A DNA stretch of 64,000 nucleotides from an uncultured Winogradskyella sp. (lineage in GTDB: Bacteria > Bacteroidota > Bacteroidia > Flavobacteriales > Flavobacteriaceae), in the NCBI RefSeq assembly GCF_947498345.1, contig NZ_CANMJY010000012.1:62001-126000 (forward strand). Direction: 5' to 3'. Every line of letters starts with the position of its first letter. Position 1 is the stretch's first letter. The translations under genes were made by a program, and so were the position numbers. The notes below the pieces were generated by a model that was given only the letters and a program-made list of their open reading frames with translations, made no database searches and was not told the DNA's origin. Of this stretch, positions 26,912 through 34,890 are shown in pieces.

Positions 26912-28102
26912 ATGAAACAAGCATATATAGTAAAAGCATATAGAACAGCAGTTGGAAAAGCACCTAAAGGTGTATTCCGATTTAAAAGAGCTGATGAGTT
27001 AGGTGCTGAAACCATTCAGCATATGATGAAAGAATTACCAAATCTTGATGTCTCAAGAATTGATGATGTTATTGTTGGTAATGCAATGCCAGAAGGTTCT
27101 CAAGGATTAAACATGGCACGATTTATTTCTTTAATCGGATTAAATAGTGTTGATGTACCTGGTGTCACCGTAAATCGTTTTTGTTCTTCTGGAATAGAAA
27201 CTATAGGTATTGCAACAGCAAAAATCCAAGCCGGAATGGCAGATTGTATCATTGCTGGTGGTTCTGAGAGTATGAGCTCTGTACCGATGACTGGCTTTAA
27301 ACCAGAATTGAATTACGATACTGTTAAAGCTGGCCATGAAGAATATTATTGGGGAATGGGTAACACAGCAGAAGCTGTCGCCCAACAATTTAATGTATCT
27401 AGAGAAGATCAGGATGAATTTGCATTCAATTCTCATATGAAAGCTTTAAGAGCACAAGCCGAAGATCGTTTTCAAGATCAAATTGTACCAATTACAGTAG
27501 ATCAAACTTATATAGATGAAAATGGTAATAAAGCGACTAAATCATATACTGTAACTAAAGATGAAGGGCCTCGTAAAGGGACAAATAAAGAGGCTCTAGC
27601 CAAGCTTAGAGCCGTTTTCGCGCAAGGAGGTAGTGTAACAGCTGGTAATTCATCACAAATGAGTGATGGTGCCGCATTTGTTATGGTAATGAGTGAAGAC
27701 ATGGTGAAAGAATTAAATATTGAACCTATTGCACGTTTAGTAAACTATGCAGCAGCTGGTGTTGAGCCTCGTATTATGGGAATTGGGCCAGTAAAGGCAA
27801 TCCCTAAAGCATTACATCAAGCTGGCTTGCAGCAATCTGATTTAGACTTAATAGAATTAAACGAAGCCTTTGCATCGCAATCATTAGCCGTTATTAGAGA
27901 ATTAGATTTAAATCCTGATATCATAAATGTAAATGGTGGTGCTATTGCACTAGGTCATCCTTTAGGATGTACAGGAGCAAAGTTATCAGTTCAGTTATTT
28001 GACGAAATGCGTAAACGCGATATGAAAGGGAAATATGGCGCCGTGACGATGTGTGTTGGTACAGGTCAAGGAGCTTGTGGAATATTTGAATTTTTAAATT
28101 AA
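26912..28102 (+). CDS. fadA: Acetyl-CoA C-acyltransferase (3-ketoacyl-CoA thiolase)
   Basis: A 396-residue thiolase for the last step of beta-oxidation. The nucleophile cysteine is in NRFCSSGIETI (about residue 91). The catalytic histidine is in GGAIALGHPLGCTG. The second cysteine is in CVGTGQGACGI near the C-terminus. NEAFASQ is also present. Length and motifs are those of degradative thiolases. It is embedded in the operon (4 nt after the multifunctional enzyme, 23 nt before the acyl-CoA dehydrogenase). Confidence 0.95.
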   Translation: MKQAYIVKAYRTAVGKAPKGVFRFKRADELGAETIQHMMKELPNLDVSRIDDVIVGNAMPEGSQGLNMARFISLIGLNSVDVPGVTVNRFCSSGIETIGIATAKIQAGMADCIIAGGSESMSSVPMTGFKPELNYDTVKAGHEEYYWGMGNTAEAVAQQFNVSREDQDEFAFNSHMKALRAQAEDRFQDQIVPITVDQTYIDENGNKATKSYTVTKDEGPRKGTNKEALAKLRAVFAQGGSVTAGNSSQMSDGAAFVMVMSEDMVKELNIEPIARLVNYAAAGVEPRIMGIGPVKAIPKALHQAGLQQSDLDLIELNEAFASQSLAVIRELDLNPDIINVNGGAIALGHPLGCTGAKLSVQLFDEMRKRDMKGKYGAVTMCVGTGQGACGIFEFLN

Positions 28103-28125
28103 AGAACTTAATACAATATTATATA

Positions 28126-29934
28126 ATGGAAGTAACAGAAAAAGACATTTTACGTGGAGGTCAATTTCTAGTAAAAGAAACAAAATGTGAAGACGTTTTC
28201 ACACCTGAGGATTTTTCAGAAGAGCAACAAATGATGAAAGAGGCGGTTATGGAATTTAACGACCGCGAGATCATTCCACACAAGGATCGGTTTGAAGCAA
28301 AAGACTATGCGTTAACAGAAGACGTAATGCGTAAAGCTGGTGAACTAGGCTTTTTAGGTGTTGCTGTACCTGAAGCTTATGGAGGTTTAGGAATGGGATT
28401 TGTTTCTACATGTTTAACATGTGATTACATTTCTTCTGGAACGGGTTCTTTCAGTACAGCTTTTGGCGCTCATACTGGTATTGGAACTATGCCAATAACA
28501 TTATACGGAACTGAAGAACAAAAACAAAAATATGTACCAAAATTAGCAACTGGTGAATGGTTTGGAGCATATTGTTTAACTGAGCCAGGTGCTGGTTCTG
28601 ATGCTAATTCTGGTAAAACTACTGCCGAACTTTCTTCAGATGGTAAATCGTATAAAATCAATGGGCAAAAAATGTGGATATCAAACGCAGGCTTTTGTAG
28701 TTTGATGATTGTTTTTGCGCGTATTGAAGACGATAAAAACATAACAGGCTTTATCGTTGAGTATGACCCTGAAAATCCTAATGGAGTAACTTTAGGAGAA
28801 GAAGAGCATAAATTAGGGATTAGAGCAAGTTCTACACGTCAGGTATTTTTTAATGATACTGTTGTGCCTATAGAAAATATGTTGGCTGGTCGTGGTGAGG
28901 GCTTTAAAATTGCAATGAATGCATTAAATGTGGGTCGTATTAAACTAGCAGCAGCTTGTTTAGATTCGCAAAGAAGAATTTTAACGACTGCTATAAATTA
29001 TGCTAATGAGCGTAAACAATTTAAGACACCTATCGCAGATTTTGGTGCCATTAAAATGAAATTAGCAAAAATGGCTGCAGATGCTTATGCTGGTGAGTCC
29101 GCTACTTATCGTGCAGCAAAAAACATTGAAGATCGTATTGCAATTAGAGAAGCATCAGGGAACTCGCACCAAGAAGCAGAGCTTAAAGGTGTTGAAGAAT
29201 ATGCTATTGAATGTTCTATCTTAAAAGTAGCTGTATCTGAAGACGTACAGAACTGTGCTGATGAAGGTATTCAAATTTTTGGAGGTATGGGATTCTCTGA
29301 AGAAACACCTATGGAAGCAGCTTGGAGAGATGCGCGTATTGCTCGTATATACGAAGGTACAAATGAAATTAACCGAATGCTATCAGTTGGTATGCTCGTT
29401 AAAAAAGCGATGAAAGGTCATGTAGATCTATTAGGACCAGCAATGAAAGTACAAGAAGAGCTTATGGGTATTCCTTCATTTGAAACTCCTGATTATTCTG
29501 AATTATTTTCGGAAGAAAAAGCTATGATTAACAAACTGAAAAAGGCCTTTTTAATGGTTGCAGGTGCTGCAGTTCAGAAATTTGGTCCAGAAATGGAAAA
29601 GCACCAGCAATTATTGGTTGCTGCTGCCGATATCTTAATTGAAATCTATATGGCAGAATCTGCAATATTAAGAACTGAGAAGAACGCTAAACGCTATGGT
29701 GAAGCAGCACAATCTACACAAATAGCAATGGCAAAATTATACTTATACAATGCCGTAAATATTGTCGATGACAAAGGCCGGGAAAGTATCATATCATTTG
29801 CCGAAGGTGATGAACAACGCATGATGTTAATGGGATTAAAGCGTTTTACGAAATATCAGAATTACCCGGATATTGTTGATTTAAGAAGTGAAATTGCTGA
29901 AAAAGTAAAGGCAGAAAACAAGTACTGCTTTTAG
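28126..29934 (+). CDS. Acyl-CoA dehydrogenase
   Basis: A 602-residue FAD enzyme for the first oxidation step. The core has YCLTEPGAGSDANSG and the catalytic-base region RIYEGTNEINRM. A C-terminal extension of about 160 residues beyond the 380-residue short-chain enzymes is typical of the long Bacteroidota and VLCAD-like form. It is the last gene of the MarR-headed operon; the acyl-CoA synthetase that would supply its substrate is 4 kb upstream. Confidence 0.95.
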   Translation: MEVTEKDILRGGQFLVKETKCEDVFTPEDFSEEQQMMKEAVMEFNDREIIPHKDRFEAKDYALTEDVMRKAGELGFLGVAVPEAYGGLGMGFVSTCLTCDYISSGTGSFSTAFGAHTGIGTMPITLYGTEEQKQKYVPKLATGEWFGAYCLTEPGAGSDANSGKTTAELSSDGKSYKINGQKMWISNAGFCSLMIVFARIEDDKNITGFIVEYDPENPNGVTLGEEEHKLGIRASSTRQVFFNDTVVPIENMLAGRGEGFKIAMNALNVGRIKLAAACLDSQRRILTTAINYANERKQFKTPIADFGAIKMKLAKMAADAYAGESATYRAAKNIEDRIAIREASGNSHQEAELKGVEEYAIECSILKVAVSEDVQNCADEGIQIFGGMGFSEETPMEAAWRDARIARIYEGTNEINRMLSVGMLVKKAMKGHVDLLGPAMKVQEELMGIPSFETPDYSELFSEEKAMINKLKKAFLMVAGAAVQKFGPEMEKHQQLLVAAADILIEIYMAESAILRTEKNAKRYGEAAQSTQIAMAKLYLYNAVNIVDDKGRESIISFAEGDEQRMMLMGLKRFTKYQNYPDIVDLRSEIAEKVKAENKYCF

Positions 29935-29953
29935 ATTAAGTTTAAGTTAGAAT

Positions 29954-30001
29954 AAAAAAGCCAATTCTACCGACTACCATCGGATTTGAATTGGCTTTTT
30001 T
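29954..30001. terminator. Bidirectional terminator between the beta-oxidation operon and the amidase gene
   Basis: A 14-bp stem AAAAAAGCCAATTC / GAATTGGCTTTTTT with an inner CCGA/TCGG helix; T-runs on both strands between convergent genes. Confidence 0.9.
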
Positions 30002-30020
30002 TATGACTTGAATAGATATT

Positions 30021-31460
30021 TTAATCCAATTCAATCTTGCTTGCTTCTAAAATACCATCATAAATAGCCTTAGCTATCTCTTTCTGTTGACTGGTATTAA
30101 CAAGCTTTGCTCTATCTTTTTTATTAGTTAGATAACCTATTTCTAATAATGTAGCCGGACTTTCTGTTTCCTTTAAAATCTTAAAGCCTTTAGTAGATTT
30201 AACTTTCATCTGAACATTACCTTGCTTCATTAAACTTGATGCCACTATATAACTGTATTTCATAGACTCTTTAAATCTTTGATTAAGAATCTCTTCTTCA
30301 AAATGATACGATTCTACTCCATATGTATCACTATTACTATGAGCATTGCAATGAAGACTTATAACAACATCTGCATTTTGCTTATTAATAAAATCTATTC
30401 TTTGATCTAATGTTAAGAATACATCCTTACTTCTCGTCGTAATTATTTTCAATTTTTTATCACTCAAGGCTTCTAATGCTTTAGAAATATTTAAGACAAT
30501 ATCTTTTTCTTTAATAGTGCCAGATAACTGACCCGGATCCTTGCCTCCATGAGCAGCATCAATGACTACAATTAAAGGCTTATCAGGGTTCTTAAATGAA
30601 CTAAAAATAAATATGCCTCCAAAAAGTAAAAGGGTTAATAAGACTTTTGAATTTCGATGTAAAACTGTTGATTTTGATTGATGTAACATAATGATTCTGT
30701 TTTTGATTTGTATAAAATTAAAGCCGCTACTTAATTGTATGCGGTATTCTTTTTTACCTGAATTGATTATAGACTGTGAATAGTCTTCAATATCAACTCC
30801 CGATTGTATGGTAAGCTCATCAGCAATAAACTCATGATTCTGTGTAATTGCTCTTTTGTAAAGCCAAACGAATGGATTGAACCAAAAAAAGCAAGCAAAA
30901 ATTTCAACTAAAATAACATCAAGAGTATGCCAATGTTTACAATGAATTATTTCGTGTTTAATAATACTTTTTAAATGACCATTATTATTGAGGCTATCAG
31001 GATTTATAAATAAATAATTAAAAAAGCTAGATGGGTTTTTTAAACCTTTAATTTCAATAACCTTAAGTGCTTCAACCGATTTTGTTGAATTTTTTGTGAG
31101 TTTAAATATGTGTATTAAATTTTTTAGAAACCTTATAATAAAGCATAGACATACCACAAAATATAAATACCATAAATAGTTAATTTCTGACCTAATAGGT
31201 TCTTGAAATTCTGATGTAACTGTTCCTATGGCCTCTTCATCAGTATCTAAAATAAAATTCTGACTATCTAATTTCACTTCGGTTAAGCTAGGTACAGTTT
31301 CAAAAATTTCAAATTCAATTTTTGGGGAGAGAAAACATAACACTAGAGTTAGTAACAGAAAAAATCTATTAAACTGAAACGTTTTTTGATATCTAAGTAT
31401 TAGCTTATAAACTAAGTAAGCACAACCAAGATTAATAATCGTATAGAAAAAATAAGCCAT
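30021..31460 (-). CDS. BlaR1-like M56 protease fused to a periplasmic N-acetylmuramoyl-L-alanine amidase
   Basis: A 479-residue fusion. Residues 1-290 are an M56/BlaR1 membrane protease: helices at about 4-22, 32-46, 95-113 and 272-288, zinc motif HEIIH (169-173) and a downstream NHEFIADE (Glu ligand near 210-214). Residues 295-479 form an Amidase_3 domain with zinc ligands His304 (DAAHGGKDPG), Glu318 and His370 (SLHCNA) and catalytic Glu440 (LLEIGYLTN). In classical BlaR1 this place holds a penicillin-binding sensor. The amidase would lie in the periplasm. The gene overlaps the blaI-like gene by 1 nt. All catalytic residues seem intact, so it may both cut and sense peptidoglycan. Confidence 0.9.
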   Translation of the reverse strand: MAYFFYTIINLGCAYLVYKLILRYQKTFQFNRFFLLLTLVLCFLSPKIEFEIFETVPSLTEVKLDSQNFILDTDEEAIGTVTSEFQEPIRSEINYLWYLYFVVCLCFIIRFLKNLIHIFKLTKNSTKSVEALKVIEIKGLKNPSSFFNYLFINPDSLNNNGHLKSIIKHEIIHCKHWHTLDVILVEIFACFFWFNPFVWLYKRAITQNHEFIADELTIQSGVDIEDYSQSIINSGKKEYRIQLSSGFNFIQIKNRIIMLHQSKSTVLHRNSKVLLTLLLFGGIFIFSSFKNPDKPLIVVIDAAHGGKDPGQLSGTIKEKDIVLNISKALEALSDKKLKIITTRSKDVFLTLDQRIDFINKQNADVVISLHCNAHSNSDTYGVESYHFEEEILNQRFKESMKYSYIVASSLMKQGNVQMKVKSTKGFKILKETESPATLLEIGYLTNKKDRAKLVNTSQQKEIAKAIYDGILEASKIELD

Positions 31461-31843
31461 TATTTGTTTCTTTTTTGTTTAATTTTTTCTTGTAAAAGTG
31501 CCTGTAATTCTTCTAGTTCCTCAACAGATAAATCCGTATTCTTAGCAAAGAATGAAGCAAATTGCGATTTAGAATCATTAAAAAAATGTTGAATCATTCC
31601 GTTAACCTGTTTTGAGAAATATTCATTTTTCTTTAAAACAGGATAGTATTGCTTATCTCTTCCTAAACGTTCAAAGCCTATATAATTCTTATCACACATA
31701 CGCTTAAGTAATGTTGAAATAGTTGTATAAGCTGGTCTTGGCTCTGGAAAATGTTCTACAATGTCTTTCATGAACCCTTTTTTTAGAATCCATAAATACT
31801 TCATGATTTGTAACTCTGACTTATTTAGCTGTTTTATATCCAC
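31460..31843 (-). CDS. BlaI/MecI/CopY-family repressor
   Basis: About 127 residues from the GTG at 31843 (MDIKQLNKSELQIMKYLW). A longer frame from an ATG at 31900 exists, but that ATG lies upstream of the predicted promoter, so GTG is preferred. The winged-helix DNA-binding half includes FPEPRPAYTTISTLLKRMCD, followed by YYPVLKKNEYF. The C-terminal dimerisation helix is present. BlaI-type repressors are cut or released when the partner M56 protease is activated. It sits directly upstream of that partner and next to a matching operator. Confidence 0.93.
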   Translation of the reverse strand: MDIKQLNKSELQIMKYLWILKKGFMKDIVEHFPEPRPAYTTISTLLKRMCDKNYIGFERLGRDKQYYPVLKKNEYFSKQVNGMIQHFFNDSKSQFASFFAKNTDLSVEELEELQALLQEKIKQKRNK

Positions 31844-31857
31844 AATTATAGTTTTAA

Positions 31858-31873
31858 TACTACAAATGTAGTA
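31858..31873. promoter_or_regulatory. BlaI-type operator overlapping the blaI promoter
   Basis: TACTACA-N2-TGTAGTA, a perfect 7-bp-arm palindrome with the TACA/TGTA core typical of BlaI/MecI sites. It contains the minus-strand -7 box TACATTTG (31863-31870). The predicted transcription start near 31858 is about 15 nt from the GTG, so a bound dimer would block the operon's own transcription. Confidence 0.7.
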
Positions 31874-31888
31874 ACAAAATTTTAAAAT

Positions 31889-31923
31889 AAAAAATCCCAA
31901 GATTAAAAACCTTGAGATTTTTT
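31889..31923 (-). terminator. Terminator after the FGase-like secreted protein gene
   Basis: AAAAAATC-C-CAAG / CTTG-A-GATTTTTT with one mismatch and a 9-nt loop. On the minus strand it is followed by TTTTTTATTTT. It separates the secreted-protein gene from the blaI promoter. Confidence 0.75.
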
Positions 31924-31986
31924 CACTAACTAACTAAAAACATGAAGATTAAAAAATCACTTCACTATAATAATCTTTATTAATTA

Positions 31987-33576
31987 CTAATTTTTAATTA
32001 TTCTTTTTGTCATTATTTGATTTGAATCTGATGATTTAAACTTTAAAATATAGAGTCCATCTGTTAAGTTCTTTATATCTAAAATACCTTCACTATGGTA
32101 AACTTTAAATGTCTTAATTTTTTGTCCTAATATATTATATAAGTTAATATAACTTATCATGGTATTTGCCGTAAAATTGACAACTGATTTTGTTGGATTT
32201 GGCTTAACCTCAACTGAATTTATTGTATAGTTGTTAATTCCTAGTGAATTGTCTTCAACTGTTATACTTTGATTAGAACTATAATACCTATGAGGTAATG
32301 TAATTGGTGACGTAGGTCCTACAGAATACGTTATTGTATAATCTCCAGGCGTGGATTCTGAAAAATCAATTTCGCCTGTATTTTGATTTATTGACAATCC
32401 TAAAGGTGAACTTATATAAATTCCTCCAGTAACACCTGTTGTTAATGTAGGGGATTCGTCTAAATCCGATATATCATAAATGGATTGACTGTAACTAAAC
32501 CCTGCAAAATCATTATAATGAAGGTTAATAAACTCTAATACCACATTAGCATAATCTTTTGCAAAAGGTTCTAAAGTACTACCTACATCCCTAACACGCC
32601 TATTTACTTCTGTCATTATACCGTCTACAGTTCCCGCAGCACTTACTTGTTGTACGATATAGCTGTTACCTACCTTATTTAGAACGTCAACATCAATATT
32701 AGCAGAGCCGTGTCTCTCATTACTATAGTAAAAGCCACTAAAGTAATTACTGTTATTAGGTCTTTGGTCATTACAACTACCACCACCAAAATTATAATCA
32801 CTAGGTGTAGCCCTGTATCCAAAAGTATTATTTCTATTACAGCCAGGATAATCTAAATAAGCATAATGAGCACTTGTATTTGCAGTAGACCCAGATCCAC
32901 TATATGGGTTATAATTTGCCCTATGGAACAAGGCTCCCAAACTATTTGTTCCTCTAACAAGATCTTCTAAAGAATAACTATTAATATTATTATTAGCTAA
33001 ATTGGTTAGTGAAGAACCCGAAACAGTATTTAAATGATCATTTGATGCATCATTGATATCACTACGAGAAATTCTATAACCTATTTCAATCCTTGGAGTA
33101 GTGTGACTTTGTCCATGTAAATCTATATATAAACCCTTTCCCCAGTTAGATGTAACTGTGGCACTTGCTTCATCAATAAAATCGTGATATGCCTTCCAAT
33201 AGTATAGGGCCTGGTTAGAGTCTTCAAAATTTTTATTAGTACTACATGTGGCTTCAATATATGCTCTATTTGGATCTAATTCTCTTCTGTGTAGCCTATT
33301 TATAATAACATGAGCATAACCTCCAGTTAAAGCAAATATTTCATCTTGAATGGCTTGTACCAAAATTGCAGTGTTATCGTCGGGCTCATTAGTACCACAA
33401 GATCGATTTGGTAAAATGCTAGAATTCATAGTTCCACCATGTGGTGCAGATATTATAATAGGTAAATTACCATTTTGGTATTCAATATAGTCATTACCAC
33501 TATTATCAAATTCGATAGTTTGAGCACTAGTGAAACTAGTAATAATGTATAGCAGACTTAGTAGCTTTGCTTTCAT
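31987..33576 (-). CDS. Secreted N-formylglutamate amidohydrolase-like protein with T9SS tail
   Basis: A 529-residue protein with a signal peptide (about 1-18, ends TSAQ). Residues about 30-350 carry motifs of the FGase-like zinc hydrolase fold: ISAPHGG (near 42), INRLHRRELDPNRAY and IDLHGQSH. An Ig/cadherin-like domain follows (about 380-440, LGLSINQNTGEIDFS). A T9SS sorting tail is at about 455-529 (VKPNPTKSVVNF, DGLYILKFKSS, TKRIIKN). The substrate is unknown; export argues against formylglutamate and for an amide or ester in biopolymers. It is transcribed alone from the promoter at 33643-33673. Confidence 0.8.
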   Translation of the reverse strand: MKAKLLSLLYIITSFTSAQTIEFDNSGNDYIEYQNGNLPIIISAPHGGTMNSSILPNRSCGTNEPDDNTAILVQAIQDEIFALTGGYAHVIINRLHRRELDPNRAYIEATCSTNKNFEDSNQALYYWKAYHDFIDEASATVTSNWGKGLYIDLHGQSHTTPRIEIGYRISRSDINDASNDHLNTVSGSSLTNLANNNINSYSLEDLVRGTNSLGALFHRANYNPYSGSGSTANTSAHYAYLDYPGCNRNNTFGYRATPSDYNFGGGSCNDQRPNNSNYFSGFYYSNERHGSANIDVDVLNKVGNSYIVQQVSAAGTVDGIMTEVNRRVRDVGSTLEPFAKDYANVVLEFINLHYNDFAGFSYSQSIYDISDLDESPTLTTGVTGGIYISSPLGLSINQNTGEIDFSESTPGDYTITYSVGPTSPITLPHRYYSSNQSITVEDNSLGINNYTINSVEVKPNPTKSVVNFTANTMISYINLYNILGQKIKTFKVYHSEGILDIKNLTDGLYILKFKSSDSNQIMTKRIIKN

Positions 33577-33642
33577 AGATTTGGGTTGATAAAGTGAGGT
33601 ACGCTACCAATTTAATGAATTAGTTGTGTTAAATCACTTAGG

Positions 33643-33673
33643 CAAATATATACATTTAATCGATAAAAACAAC
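33643..33673 (-). promoter_or_regulatory. Promoter of the FGase-like secreted protein gene
   Basis: On the minus strand TATATTTG (33643-33650) matches TAnnTTTG and GTTG (33670-33673) lies 19 nt upstream. The leader is about 62 nt. The rest of the 33577-33846 gap is AT-rich with a near-palindrome ACAAAATGCATATTTTGT around 33684-33701; no other feature is seen. Confidence 0.55.
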
Positions 33674-33846
33674 ATTTTATTCGACAAAATGCATATTTTG
33701 TAGTTATTATCTTACAATACAATTAAATCAATAATATTAAAATGTTATGTAGACTAAGGTTTTGTAAAAATATAAAGCCAGAAGGTGTGACTCTAAAAGT
33801 CTGTTGATAATAATATAAAACAATTTAAGCCTTATTGCGGTTTAGA

Positions 33847-34686
33847 TTAATGTAATAGTATCTTTTTAGAAACGGCTCCTTGCTCCGTCTCAATTTGTAC
33901 TATATAAGCACCTTTAACAGGTTGGTCATTGAACTTAATTTCTTGCCTTTTCGAGGTTAGGTTTAGCGTATAGTTATATACTAATTGACCCGCTATATTA
34001 TAGATTGATAATGCTTTTAATGTTGCATTAGACATATTATTTAGCACTAATATATTTGTACTACTATTATAATAAAACTTAAACTTTTCAATTTCGTTTT
34101 CTTCTACAGACAAGGATGCTGAAGAATCTTGTGACTCAGTAAAAACCAATTCGAAGCGATCTAAATATTCACCTGCTTCTGTATAAAACTGATAGTCGCT
34201 GTCTCTTAAATTATGATAAACCTCAAGCTCTTTATCATATAAGTAAAGGTTAAAGTCATTAGAAATATTTTCTAATGCGTCAATACCTATTGTACTTAAA
34301 CCATTGTCATTTGTATGGAATCCTAATGGGAAATTTGAAGCTTCATTTACAATATTTGTCCCTTGAATTGTAAACATTTGCCCTTCAATTAACCAATACA
34401 TATCATCATATTCTGTTGCATAATATGCAGCATCATAACCCCAATCAATGCCCGATGTTGCATTTTCATCTTCCGTTAAAAGCAACTGTCTATGTAGAGT
34501 ATTAGGAGCAGTAAAACCTATTCTTATTTTACGTCTACTATCATCAAATGTATTTGGGGTAACTGAATTTTCATTTAACAATTCGGTAACCTCATGTAAT
34601 GAAGTATTATTTGCAAATGACGTTCCAATAAAAACTACAGAAACTAATGCTGAAGTGAATGCAATTTTTAATGTAGTAGCTTTCAT
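33847..34686 (-). CDS. Secreted protein with T9SS type A sorting tail, function unknown
   Basis: About 279 residues from the ATG at 34686 (MKATTLKIAFTSALVSVVF); an earlier in-frame ATG at 34722 would precede the signal peptide by 12 residues and is less likely. The signal peptide ends near SFAN. The middle has no recognised domain; it is rich in acidic and aromatic residues (WGYDAAYYATEYDDMYWLIEG). It resembles flavobacterial surface proteins of the form RKIRIGFTAPNTLHRQLLL followed by a collagen-binding-like beta sandwich. The C-terminal about 75 residues are the sorting tail (LSIYNIAGQLVYNY, KGAYIVQIETEQG, KKILLH). Confidence 0.8.
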   Translation of the reverse strand: MKATTLKIAFTSALVSVVFIGTSFANNTSLHEVTELLNENSVTPNTFDDSRRKIRIGFTAPNTLHRQLLLTEDENATSGIDWGYDAAYYATEYDDMYWLIEGQMFTIQGTNIVNEASNFPLGFHTNDNGLSTIGIDALENISNDFNLYLYDKELEVYHNLRDSDYQFYTEAGEYLDRFELVFTESQDSSASLSVEENEIEKFKFYYNSSTNILVLNNMSNATLKALSIYNIAGQLVYNYTLNLTSKRQEIKFNDQPVKGAYIVQIETEQGAVSKKILLH

Positions 34687-34890
34687 GTGTAGTTTATTTT
34701 TATTTATTCGAACTCTATACAAACCAACTGAAATTTCCCTGTGTATTAATATTGCTTCTACAAAACGTATGATAAATCGTTAAAAACCTAAATTTTGCAC
34801 ATATTTCCGATAAAAAACATATAACAATGACCTCAAATATTCCTTTTAAACTTATAATTTCATAATTTTAAATGCGACAAATAAGTATAT
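34687..34890. other. Divergent intergenic region without recognised element
   Basis: 204 nt between divergent genes. A near-consensus minus-strand box TACGTTTTG (about 34771-34779, one base longer than TAnnTTTG) is the only promoter-like signal. No repeat or RNA gene is seen. Confidence 0.3.

Noticed and set aside
31844..31900. N-terminal extension of the BlaI-type repressor
   Set aside because: The extension contains the promoter and operator of the gene; residues do not resemble the family start. GTG 31843 is preferred.
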